DNA of 64,000 nt. It comes from Nocardioides ungokensis. GTDB taxonomy: Bacteria > Actinomycetota > Actinomycetes > Propionibacteriales > Nocardioidaceae. A program made the translations under genes and the position numbers. Position 1 is the stretch's first letter, and every line of letters starts with the position of its first letter. This document shows positions 8,548 to 15,296 of this stretch, in pieces. The notes under the pieces were generated by a model. The model was not told where the DNA came from, did not search any database, and worked only from the letters and a program-made list of their open reading frames with translations. Where the stretch lies: NCBI RefSeq assembly GCF_013466985.1, contig NZ_CP059164.1, positions 3,853,001 through 3,917,000 on the forward strand. Reading direction: 5' to 3'.

Positions 8548-11024
8548 CCACGACCGGGGGTCGGGAGGAGCTCACCGGTACCGCCTCGCGAGTGCTTCCG
8601 CACCCCCCGGCCCGCGCGGAGGGCGTGCGGCTCATGGGGGAGATGCCCGGCTCGGGCTACCGCGAGCCACCCGCGCTCGCCCGCCGTGCCGACGGGCAGG
8701 TCGTCCAGCTCACGCCGCTGCTCTACCTGCTGCTCTCCGGCCTCGACGGGAGGCGGGGGCACGACGAGCTGGCGGCGCACCTCTCCGCAGCGAGCGGTCG
8801 GGACGTCTCGTCCGCGAACGTCGAGCAGCTCATCGACCGGCTGCGCTCCCTCGGGCTGGCCGCGTCCACGGACGGCAGCCAGCCCGAGGCGAGGCGGAGC
8901 AACCCGCTGCTGGCGCTGCGCTTCAAGGCGGTGGTGTCCGACCCGGCGCGCACCCGCCGGCTCACCTCGCCGTTCGCCCGGCTCTTCCACCCGCTCCTCG
9001 TGGCCGCGGTCGTGGCCGTGTTCGCCTGGATCACCTGGTGGGTGCTCTTCGAGCGTGGCCTGGCCAGCGCCACCCACGACGCGTTCGCCCGTCCCGGGCT
9101 GCTGCTCGTGGTGCTCGCGATCACCGTGCTCTCCGCGGGGTTCCACGAGTTCGGCCACGCGGCCGCCGCCCGCCGTGGTGGCGCGACGCCCGGAGTCATG
9201 GGGGTCGGCCTCTACCTGATCTGGCCGGCGTTCTACACCGACGTCACCGACTCCTACCGCCTCGGCCGGGCCGGCCGCCTCCGCGTGGACCTCGGCGGCC
9301 TCTACTTCAACGCGCTGGTGGTGGTCGGCACCGCGCTGACCTGGTGGCTGACCCGGGACGACGCCATCTTGCTGCTGGTCGCCACCCAGGTCCTGCAGAT
9401 GCTGCACCAGCTGCTGCCGCTGGTCCGGTTCGACGGCTACCACGTGCTCGCCGACCTCACAGGCGTCCCGGACCTGTTCCAGCGGATCGGGCCGACCCTG
9501 CGCGGCCTGCTGCCGTGGCACTGGCGGGACCCGCAGGCCCGCCTCCTCAAGCCGTGGGCGCGCGCGGTGGTGTCGGCGTGGGTGCTGACCGTGGTGCCGG
9601 TCCTTGGCTTCACGCTGCTGATGCTGGTCACGACCTTCCCGCGAATCGTCGGCAGCGCCCTGGCCAGCAGCCGGGCGCAGTGGGCAGAACTGGTCGTGGC
9701 CTCGAACGACGGGGACCTCCTGGCGATGGCGGCTCGTGGTCTGGCCGCGCTCGTCGTACTGCTGCCACCGCTCGCCATGGGCATCGCACTCTTCAGGGTC
9801 GCTCGGCGCGTGATGGCCTCGATGTGGACCCGGACGGCCGGACGTCCCGTGCGCCGCGTGCTCGCGGGGGTGCTGACCCTGGCGCTGCTCGCTGGCCTGG
9901 CGTGGTCGTGGTGGCCCTCGCCCGAACGCTACCGCCCGGTCCAGGCCTACGAGGGCGGGACGATCACCGACGCGCTGCCGCTGGCCCGCCCCGCCAGCGG
10001 CCTCGTCGCGGGGACGCAGGGCTCAGCTGCGATCTACCTGCCCGAGGGTCAGGCCCCCCCGACGCGCGACCACCCCATGCTGGCGGTGGTGCTCGTGCCC
10101 CACGAAGACAGCGCCGGCTCGACCACGGGCTCCGCCGGCACCTCCGACTCCGCCGGCACCTCCGGCACCTCCGACTCCTCCAACTCCTCCAACTCCTCCA
10201 ACTCCTCCAACTCCTCCGGCGTGGACGACGGCAGCGCGCCGGGCACCTGGGTCTTCCCGATCGACCAGCCGTTGGCGCCGGGCGAGGGGGACAACCAGGC
10301 GCTCGCCGTCAACACCACCGACGGCACGGTCACCTACGACACCGCCTTCGCGCTGGTCTGGGAGGACGGCGAGACCCCGGCCGACAACACCAACGAGTCC
10401 TACGCGCTGGCCAGCTGCCAGCACTGTGCCGCAGTGGCCGTGGCCTTCCAGGTCGTCATGGTCACCGGCCAGGCCGACGTCGCGGTGCCCCAGAATGTCT
10501 CGGTCTCCCTCACCAGCGGGTGCGTGGGCTGCCTGACCTACTCGCTGGCCGTCCAGCTGTTCGTGACTCTCGACGGGCCGCTGAGCGACCACGCCCAAGC
10601 CCAGCTCGCGCAGCTGTGGAGGCAGATCGTCGCCTTCGGCAAGCACATCCAGGACGTGCCGCTGGACGAGATCCAGGCCATGCTGGACGACTACCAGTCC
10701 CAGATCCTCGACATCGTGCGTGCCGACCAGCCGGGCGTGGTGCCGGACGCCTCGTCCTCGTCCTCCCCGTCGACGAGCCCGACACCGACCTCGCCGGCCA
10801 CGTCGCCCTCGCCGTCGTCGGCTACGACCACGCCCGTCGAGGAGCCCCCGAGCGCCACCTCGAGCGCGACGCTGCCGCCGGCTACGGGCGCCGACAACGG
10901 CGCCAGTGCCTCTCCGAGCTCCTCCGCGACGACGAGCACCGCGCCCTCGCCGACAACGACCACCGGCTCCCCGACGCCGACGGCCAGCCCGTCGCCGGCG
11001 TCGGCGAGCCCCACGGGCCCCTGA
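8544..11024 (+). CDS. M50-like zinc metalloprotease membrane protein with N-terminal PqqD-like and C-terminal Cys-rich domains
   Basis: An 826-residue protein. Residues about 38-107 form a small winged-helix/PqqD-like domain (QVVQLTPLLYLLLSGLDG ... NVEQLIDRLRSLGL). A membrane section with six or more helices (about 152-470) follows. It contains HEFGHAAAA (His201, Glu202, His205) and FDGYH (Asp297), the metal ligands of the M50 site-2 protease fold. The outer part has a Ser/Asn linker, then a beta-rich domain with SCQHC and SGCVGC cysteine pairs and PQNVSVSL, and a long Ser/Thr/Pro tail. This order matches actinobacterial proteins annotated as putative peptide zinc metalloproteases. GTG 8544 overlaps the upstream stop; an alternative ATG is at 8634. 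It probably processes or exports the protein encoded just upstream. Confidence 0.8.
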   Translation: MTTTGGREELTGTASRVLPHPPARAEGVRLMGEMPGSGYREPPALARRADGQVVQLTPLLYLLLSGLDGRRGHDELAAHLSAASGRDVSSANVEQLIDRLRSLGLAASTDGSQPEARRSNPLLALRFKAVVSDPARTRRLTSPFARLFHPLLVAAVVAVFAWITWWVLFERGLASATHDAFARPGLLLVVLAITVLSAGFHEFGHAAAARRGGATPGVMGVGLYLIWPAFYTDVTDSYRLGRAGRLRVDLGGLYFNALVVVGTALTWWLTRDDAILLLVATQVLQMLHQLLPLVRFDGYHVLADLTGVPDLFQRIGPTLRGLLPWHWRDPQARLLKPWARAVVSAWVLTVVPVLGFTLLMLVTTFPRIVGSALASSRAQWAELVVASNDGDLLAMAARGLAALVVLLPPLAMGIALFRVARRVMASMWTRTAGRPVRRVLAGVLTLALLAGLAWSWWPSPERYRPVQAYEGGTITDALPLARPASGLVAGTQGSAAIYLPEGQAPPTRDHPMLAVVLVPHEDSAGSTTGSAGTSDSAGTSGTSDSSNSSNSSNSSNSSGVDDGSAPGTWVFPIDQPLAPGEGDNQALAVNTTDGTVTYDTAFALVWEDGETPADNTNESYALASCQHCAAVAVAFQVVMVTGQADVAVPQNVSVSLTSGCVGCLTYSLAVQLFVTLDGPLSDHAQAQLAQLWRQIVAFGKHIQDVPLDEIQAMLDDYQSQILDIVRADQPGVVPDASSSSSPSTSPTPTSPATSPSPSSATTTPVEEPPSATSSATLPPATGADNGASASPSSSATTSTAPSPTTTTGSPTPTASPSPASASPTGP
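10176..10218 (+). repeat. 9-bp tandem repeat (tcctccaac)
   Basis: About five tandem copies of a 9-bp unit encode SSN repeats in the linker between the last membrane helix and the external domain of the M50-like protein. Such a tract can change length by slippage in multiples of three codons, altering linker length without breaking the frame. Confidence 0.9.
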
Positions 11025-11440
11025 CTTGCTGACGGGGGGCCACATGGCCGAGTGACCCCCGGGTTGCGGGGCCGCCGTTCACCGGGGCGGAACGCCTCCA
11101 CAGTGGTCTCGACCGGCCGCATAGTGGTCTCCGTAAAAAAGGCCGACAGGTCGCGCTGGGTTCGCTGCGGCACGGTCTCGACAACGGTGCCGGTGCACGG
11201 CGCGACCACGGGGGTCGTCCGCTAAGCCGGTGGGTGCGGACGTTGAGGCCGCATCCTCCCGGACCGTCGCGCCGAGATCCTCCTCCAGAGTCCGCACAGC
11301 TCCACGACGGGCATGCTGGAACGGCTGCTTCTGGACCGAGGCGTAGCGTGTCCGGATCTCGGCAGGGCCGCGCGCTCAGCGGCAGATGAGTGCGCCTGCT
11401 CGGCTGCGGAACCGCGTAAGTCTCCGGGCGTCTTAGTGGC
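11025..11440. other. Non-coding or decayed stretch
   Basis: I see no intact gene in these 416 bp. Minus-strand frames contain short protein-like pieces (RTLEEDLGATVRED, VVETVPQRTQRDLSAFFTET) split by stops and frame changes, which suggests a decayed gene. A copy of the dispersed repeat lies at 11368-11398. Confidence 0.4.
11368..11398. repeat. Dispersed intergenic repeat, short form, copy D
   Basis: The sequence cgcgctcagcggcagatgag followed by tgcgcctgc shares TGCCGCTGA (reverse strand) with 747-799, 12952-13006 and 13771-13809. It ends about 40 bp upstream of the broken lipoprotein gene. Confidence 0.7.
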
Positions 11441-11951
11441 GTGATTGCGGCGTTCCGGGTTAGCGGCCTGCTGCTGGCGGCTGCCCTGTTTATGGCTGGG
11501 TGTTTATGGCTGGGTGCGGTGACGGCAGTAGCCCCGAGTCTCGGGCCTTGGGTTCGCGCAGCCACGTGGCTGGCCACGTGGGTTCGCGCCCGACGAGCAC
11601 ACCCCATCCGGGGTCTGGTGTGCACGCTCGTCCGGCCGGCCCGGGGTGCGTGGCTGGGCAGCTCCGAGTTCACTTCTTGCCGTCAGGCAGAGCGGTCGCG
11701 ACTCACTGCGTTCGAGTCGGAGTGGTCGTCACGATCGAGGCGGATCCGCGCCCCGTGGGCGCGTGGCAACCGCCAACGGTCAGTGTGGCCGGGCGCGCGC
11801 ATCTCTCCGAGGTGTCGCTGAGTACTGCAGGGACGCAGCAGTCTCGCGTGCTGGCTTTTCGCAGCGGACGGTGCTGGTCGCGGCCAGCACTCTCTCGACC
11901 CCGGATGCTCCGCAGGCCGCGTGGTCGTTGGTTCTACGCATCGTGCCGTGA
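11441..11951 (+). pseudogene. Lipoprotein gene broken by a 14-bp tandem duplication
   Basis: The frame starts at GTG 11441 with a lipoprotein signal (VSGLLLAAALFMAGC). At 11487-11514 the 14 bp tgtttatggctggg are present twice. Removing one copy restores AALFMAGCGDGSSPES, a normal lipobox followed by a Ser-rich linker. The downstream frame then reads a beta-sandwich-like segment (LRVHFLPSGRAVATHCVRVG, VVVTIEADPRPVGAWQPPTV). A second frame change near 11860 leads to QRTVLVAASTLSTPDA and a stop at 11951. The intact ancestor would be a secreted lipoprotein of roughly 165 residues of unknown function. The duplication is unlikely to be a sequencing slip because it is not a homopolymer. Confidence 0.65.
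11487..11516 (+). repeat. 14-bp tandem duplication
   Basis: Two exact adjacent copies of tgtttatggctggg (11487-11500 and 11501-11514). The +14 change shifts the reading frame inside the lipobox of the pseudogene. Confidence 0.95.
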
Positions 11952-12029
11952 TGAACGTTCTCTCTGGGCGGCAAGTACGGGGGCCCGTCGCGTAGGCCGA
12001 GACCTGCCGCAGGGGCCTAGCCTTGCGGT

Positions 12030-12212
12030 GTGTACAAGTACGTCTTCAAGGGCGGTTTCTACGACGGCACTGAGACCGAGGACAGTCCCGAGCTGCCCGA
12101 GTTCGAGGACTTTGATGTCGACGACGGCCCGGTCCATCGCTATCGGAGGACCAACGACGTCAACGGCGAGGGCTACGTGATCTACCCATTCGATGGACCG
12201 GTCTCTCGTTAG
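12030..12212 (+). CDS. Small acidic hypothetical protein
   Basis: A 60-residue protein starting at GTG 12030 (MYKYVFKGGFYDGTETEDSP). It is soluble, acidic and rich in Tyr, Phe, Asp and Glu, ending in YVIYPFDGPVSR. The alternating aromatic pattern suggests a small beta-sheet fold. No Shine-Dalgarno sequence is obvious, so the transcript may be leaderless. A copy of the dispersed repeat starts 33 bp after the stop. No family is recognised. Confidence 0.6.
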   Translation: MYKYVFKGGFYDGTETEDSPELPEFEDFDVDDGPVHRYRRTNDVNGEGYVIYPFDGPVSR

Positions 12213-12229
12213 GGAACTCCGATCCGCAC

Positions 12230-12433
12230 TCAATTCGGCAGTACCGCGCGCACGGAAAGCGGAGATCCGCGCGCACCCACGCGCACGCTATGCGGCAGAT
12301 GCATGCGCCTGATGGCCGCGTGGACCACGGCATGATCGTGCTGTTCAAGAGCGAGACCAAGTTTGTTGGCGTCGATGAGCTCGGCGATCCGCGTGACGTC
12401 CTTGCCCGGTAACCGACCGCTTCCCGGCGTGGG
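12230..12433 (-). pseudogene. Gene remnant fused to a repeat copy
   Basis: A 67-codon minus-strand frame bounded by stops at both ends has no good start. It reads DVTRIAELIDANKLGLALEQ then HDHAVVHAAIRRM, which is convincingly protein-like. It then enters the dispersed repeat, which supplies LPHSVRVGARGS to the end. It looks like the middle of a lost gene whose end was replaced by the repeat. Confidence 0.35.
12245..12300. repeat. Dispersed intergenic repeat, long form, copy B
   Basis: From 12271 to 12299 the sequence is identical to 771-799 apart from the final base. The first half has diverged from copies A and C. It lies after the 60-residue gene. Confidence 0.75.
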
Positions 12434-12443
12434 TCACAGCCCG

Positions 12444-12902
12444 CTAATCGAAACGCACGGCCATCCCGGTGATCGCATACGGCCGCTCTGTGGGCTTGGT
12501 GGTCTGGTAGCACATGCGGAGCAGGTACTCGGTCTTCGTGACCCGATCGCTTGCCTTGGGGACCACTGGCCAGTACAAGCAGTCGAGGCTTGAGTAGGAA
12601 CTGGTTGCCCGGCCATCTCGCTGCCTAGCCTCGGCGCTGGCCTCATCGAAGACAGACTTCAGACGCGAGTTCCCTGGCTCGACGAGTTCCTGAACTTTCG
12701 CCCAGGTGGGCCCGCCGTTGTCGGACCAACGCTCCGAGGTGTGGTCTGAGAGCGTCGAAACCTGTGCGCCGTGAGTAGCCGCCAGGATCTTGTCCGTGTA
12801 GTCCAAGTCGTTCCGGCTCTGGCGCTGCAGAGCCACAAATGTTGCGAGTGCGAAGAGAACAACGCTCGATACGAGGAGCGCTGTAAGGAAGGGACGCCGC
12901 AT
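12444..12902 (-). CDS. Membrane-anchored hypothetical protein
   Basis: A 152-residue protein. Residues 1-27 (RRPFLTALLVSSVVLFALAT) form a basic start and one hydrophobic helix, an uncleaved anchor or signal peptide. The remainder is a soluble extracytoplasmic domain with two cysteines (LDCLYWP and LRMCYQT) that could form a disulfide. The start at ATG 12902 is chosen because the frame upstream of it is repeat-derived. It is transcribed away from repeat copy C. No family is recognised. Confidence 0.6.
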   Translation of the reverse strand: MRRPFLTALLVSSVVLFALATFVALQRQSRNDLDYTDKILAATHGAQVSTLSDHTSERWSDNGGPTWAKVQELVEPGNSRLKSVFDEASAEARQRDGRATSSYSSLDCLYWPVVPKASDRVTKTEYLLRMCYQTTKPTERPYAITGMAVRFD

Positions 12903-12951
12903 CACTCGCACATCATCGGTCACACCGCCCGTCAATCGCTGATCGGCACGA

Positions 12952-13006
12952 AGCGCGCCATCAGCGGCAGATCCGCAGGCGCCCACGCGCACGCTATGCG
13001 GCAGAT
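12952..13006. repeat. Dispersed intergenic repeat, long form, copy C
   Basis: This copy matches 746-799 over its whole length apart from a few substitutions and one indel pair in the centre. It lies 50 bp upstream of the 12902 start codon, so it may influence expression of that gene. Confidence 0.8.
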
Positions 13007-13112
13007 CCGCGCGACTCGACCGCCCCGGAGGTGCGCCAGGGATGAGCCATCGAGCAGTCAACAGGCACGGCCCATGCGCGACGCGGTCTGGATCTCGCTC
13101 GACATGTGAGTA

Positions 13113-13140
13113 GTCGCACTCATCCCCTGGAAGGTGCGAC
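13113..13140. promoter_or_regulatory. Inverted repeat upstream of the 13158 gene
   Basis: The 7-bp arms gtcgcac (13113-13119) and gtgcgac (13134-13140) are separated by 14 bp and end 17 bp before the start codon at 13158. They could form a small hairpin or a protein-binding site. Confidence 0.35.
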
Positions 13141-13157
13141 CTTCATAGCCTCGAGAT

Positions 13158-13349
13158 GTGACCGGGGACGAAGGACAAGACGACTTGGATGGGCTCTTTG
13201 AAGGGGCCAACCGCCAACACAGTCGTCGCCCTCCTTCTTGGGTGCTCGCACTATTGGCACTCGCAGTGATACTCGCCTTGGTCGCGTTGCCAGTCGCATA
13301 CCTGGTGCACTTGCTGGCCGGCGCTTGGGGCGACCTCTTCGTCTACTGA
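13158..13349 (+). CDS. Small single-span membrane protein
   Basis: A 63-residue protein with an acidic N-terminal 25 residues (DEGQDDLDGLFEGANR), an RRPP turn, and one long hydrophobic helix from about residue 27 to 53. It starts at GTG 13158, just downstream of an inverted repeat. The charge pattern places the N-terminus in the cytoplasm. Function unknown. Confidence 0.55.
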   Translation: MTGDEGQDDLDGLFEGANRQHSRRPPSWVLALLALAVILALVALPVAYLVHLLAGAWGDLFVY

Positions 13350-13390
13350 TCCGCTCAACCCGACCGGAGCACAGGCGCCTCGGGATCGGT

Positions 13391-13417
13391 CGAACAGCGG
13401 CATGACCGGATGCTCAG
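13391..13417. repeat. Dispersed intergenic repeat, weak short copy
   Basis: The sequence gaacagcggcatgaccggat followed by gctcag resembles the short form (cagcggcatg). It lies between two convergent small genes. Confidence 0.35.
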
Positions 13418-13764
13418 AACGGCAGCACGTCGAGGACCTCGCCACTCCCCACGACCCGGTTTGGGTAGGGGAGCGTGAACCGCGTGCTCGGGACTACGAA
13501 TACGTCGGCCAGGTCTGACCAGAAGTGCAGGTCAACCGTCAGGGCGGACTGACCGGGTGACAAGGGCTCGCCCGAGTCAGTCGTGATCTGAACCCCGAGA
13601 CTCACCTCGTCCTCGTCGGCCACGTCTCGCTCGACCCGGAGGAGCAGAGACCTACAGGGCGACGGCATCGGCTCCAGGAGACCACCGCCCGCCACCTCGG
13701 CCAGTTCGATTCGCGCTCGCGCATGCACGACTCTCACCCTCGCATCGGGCGTCGTCAGGTGCAC
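13414..13764 (-). CDS. Hypothetical protein, start uncertain
   Basis: A soluble protein of about 116 residues rich in beta-strand patterns (RVRVVHARARIELAEVAGG, SLGVQITTDSGEPL, ALTVDLHFWSDL, FVVPSTRFTLPYP). The frame stays open to 13821, but the extra 19 residues come from a repeat copy, so a GTG at 13764 or later is more likely the start. The sequence suggests a small beta-sandwich. It follows the lipoprotein gene at 13818-14279 on the same strand, separated by the repeat, and the two could be co-transcribed. Confidence 0.5.
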   Translation of the reverse strand: MHLTTPDARVRVVHARARIELAEVAGGGLLEPMPSPCRSLLLRVERDVADEDEVSLGVQITTDSGEPLSPGQSALTVDLHFWSDLADVFVVPSTRFTLPYPNRVVGSGEVLDVLPF

Positions 13765-13770
13765 GCCAAT

Positions 13771-13809
13771 CGGCAGAACCGCGCGATCAGCGGCATGTGA
13801 GTGCGCGTT
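13771..13809. repeat. Dispersed intergenic repeat, short form, copy E
   Basis: The sequence contains cggcagaaccgcgcgatcag followed by cggcatgtgagtgcgcg. It shares TGCCGCTGATCGCGCGG on the reverse strand with the long copies. It fills the gap between two minus-strand genes. Confidence 0.7.
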
Positions 13810-13817
13810 CCCGCCGG

Positions 13818-14279
13818 TCATTCGACGTTCATCGAGGCGACGGTGTTCGGAGGACAGGAGCAGGGGCCGTGGTCAGTCGGTTCCACCTTGCCCACCGCCT
13901 GCCCCTCGAAGGGAGAGTTCGGCGACACCGAGCGCACGGTGACGGTCTTCCCATCAATGTTCCCGGGCAGCACCAGGTTGACACGCCACGTGCCGTCCAC
14001 GGTCGCCTGCGCAACACACTTCTCCGGATACTCAGCGGCCCGTGCGGGCATGTTCGTCGAGCACCGCACGAGCCCTTGATCTCGGGTTGCTGCTGCGCGG
14101 AGGTGATAGCAGGAGTCGCCATCGATGCAGATGTCGGCACGAACCGGAGAGGTGGGCACCTCGGAGAAGACGATGACGCCGAAGGACGCGGCGCCGGCGC
14201 ACGCGCCGCACACGACAGTCTCGCCTCCGCATGCGCAAAGAAGCAGGGTTACCGCGATCGCGGCGACCGTCCTCAACAT
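13818..14279 (-). CDS. Cys-rich lipoprotein, hypothetical
   Basis: A 153-residue secreted lipoprotein. The signal peptide MLRTVAAIAVTLLLCAC ends in a lipobox with the lipidated Cys at residue 17. The mature part has further cysteines (VVCGACAG, DICIDGDSCYHLR, VRCSTN, EKCVAQ, GPCSCPP) that could form several disulfides. ATG 14279 is preceded by gaagggga, supporting this start over the longer open frame. The gene is one of several small exported proteins in the accessory zone. No family is recognised. Confidence 0.65.
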   Translation of the reverse strand: MLRTVAAIAVTLLLCACGGETVVCGACAGAASFGVIVFSEVPTSPVRADICIDGDSCYHLRAAATRDQGLVRCSTNMPARAAEYPEKCVAQATVDGTWRVNLVLPGNIDGKTVTVRSVSPNSPFEGQAVGKVEPTDHGPCSCPPNTVASMNVE

Positions 14280-14767
14280 CCGCTCCCCTTCGTGTTTGGG
14301 GCCAGTGCCCGCCCCCATGTTCGCCGTCCTGTGGACGGGTCGCGGCGCTTTCACGCGATTGGGTCTGAGACCCACGGTCACTCAATCGATCAATTGGACG
14401 GTATGGCGTATCGCTCGGTTCCGACCTTCGGCGTTCGACCGCTCACAACGCGGCAGATCCGGTAAGTCAGAGGGCCAGTTGGTGGCGACAAAGACCCACT
14501 GCGTGACTGGCTCAGCGACCGGCGCCCGGTCCGACGTGACAGTGTCGGGTGGTGGGTGACGTCCGTGCGGGTGGTTGCCGGCTGCGAGACCACCCGGGCT
14601 GAGTCGCGATCGCCCGCGGGTCTGGCGGTGGCGACGGCACGGCACCGTCGCCGCAGACGTCGCGGTGGTGACGCTGGAGCCTTCCGGGGCCACGCACCCG
14701 AGCCGGTACGGTCCGGGACGCAACCTTCTCGGCGCGGCCAGCGTCAGGGGTGCGAAGGGGGTGCTCG
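14280..14767. other. Intergenic stretch upstream of the ECF sigma gene
   Basis: These 488 bp hold no convincing gene. A minus-strand piece (PVTQWVFVATNWPSDLPDLP) looks protein-like but lacks a start and context. A short match to the repeat family (cggcagatccgg) occurs at 14451-14462. The promoter of the sigma factor gene should lie near the right end. Confidence 0.4.
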
Positions 14768-15295
14768 ATGTTGATCGCGAACCAGAGACATGCGCAGGAT
14801 GCGCCGACGTTTGAGGAGTACGCCGCGTCCGCGTGGCCGCGGTTGTACCGAACTGCCTACTTGCTCGCCGGCAGCCACGCCGACGCCGAAGATCTCGCCC
14901 AGCAGACGTTGGTGCAGGCCTACCGCACCTGGAACAAGGTCAGCCGGGCCGACCAGCCGGCGGCGTACCTGCGCCGCATGATGACCAACCTCTACATTTC
15001 GGGACGGCGGCCGAAGTCCCGCAGGTTCGAGCTGTTGACCGACACCCCACCCGAGCCGCGAACGGGCTGCGGCTCCGGGCACGAGGACCGGCTCGAGCTG
15101 TGGCCGCACGTGGCGTCGCTGCCACCGCGGCAACGAGCGGTGATCGTGCTGCGGTACTACGAGCAACTCAGTGAGCGCGAGATCGCCGAGACGCTGGGCT
15201 GCTCGACCGGCAACGTCAAGTCCACCGCGCACCGCGCGCTGGCAGCCCTGCGGGCCGTGATCGGGTCCGACGCGCACGAGGGAGAGGGGGCCTGA
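14768..15295 (+). CDS. SigE-family ECF RNA polymerase sigma factor
   Basis: A 175-residue sigma-70 family protein with region 2 at about 14-80 (FEEYAASAWPRLYRTAYLLA, DAEDLAQQTLVQAYRTW) and region 4 at about 110-165 (LPPRQRAVIVLRYYEQLSE, IAETLGCSTGNVKSTAHRA). This is the pattern of the small SigE-type ECF group in actinobacteria. It directs RNA polymerase to a small regulon, often its own promoter. ATG 14768 lies behind a gaaggggg motif; longer in-frame starts exist. The next gene begins one base after its stop, forming the usual sigma/membrane-partner pair. A paralogous pair lies at 57971-59592. Confidence 0.9.
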   Translation: MLIANQRHAQDAPTFEEYAASAWPRLYRTAYLLAGSHADAEDLAQQTLVQAYRTWNKVSRADQPAAYLRRMMTNLYISGRRPKSRRFELLTDTPPEPRTGCGSGHEDRLELWPHVASLPPRQRAVIVLRYYEQLSEREIAETLGCSTGNVKSTAHRALAALRAVIGSDAHEGEGA

Positions 15296-15296
15296 A

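Noticed and set aside
10176..10218. Short tandem units as a CRISPR array
   Set aside because: The 9-bp units are directly adjacent without spacers and lie in frame in a coding linker. No CRISPR array or cas gene is seen in the window.
8408..11032. Very long open frame (874 codons) in the +2 phase over the M50-like gene
   Set aside because: It is Arg/Pro/Gly-rich with no domain signals, as expected for a shadow frame in GC-rich DNA; the other phase has HEFGH and membrane helices.
11441..12180. Two overlapping plus-strand frames as separate genes
   Set aside because: They are the two halves of one lipoprotein gene split by the 14-bp duplication; neither half alone has a sensible protein end.
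14382..14723. Minus-strand open frame upstream of the sigma gene
   Set aside because: Only a 40-residue patch looks protein-like; there is no start signal and it contains a repeat-like segment.
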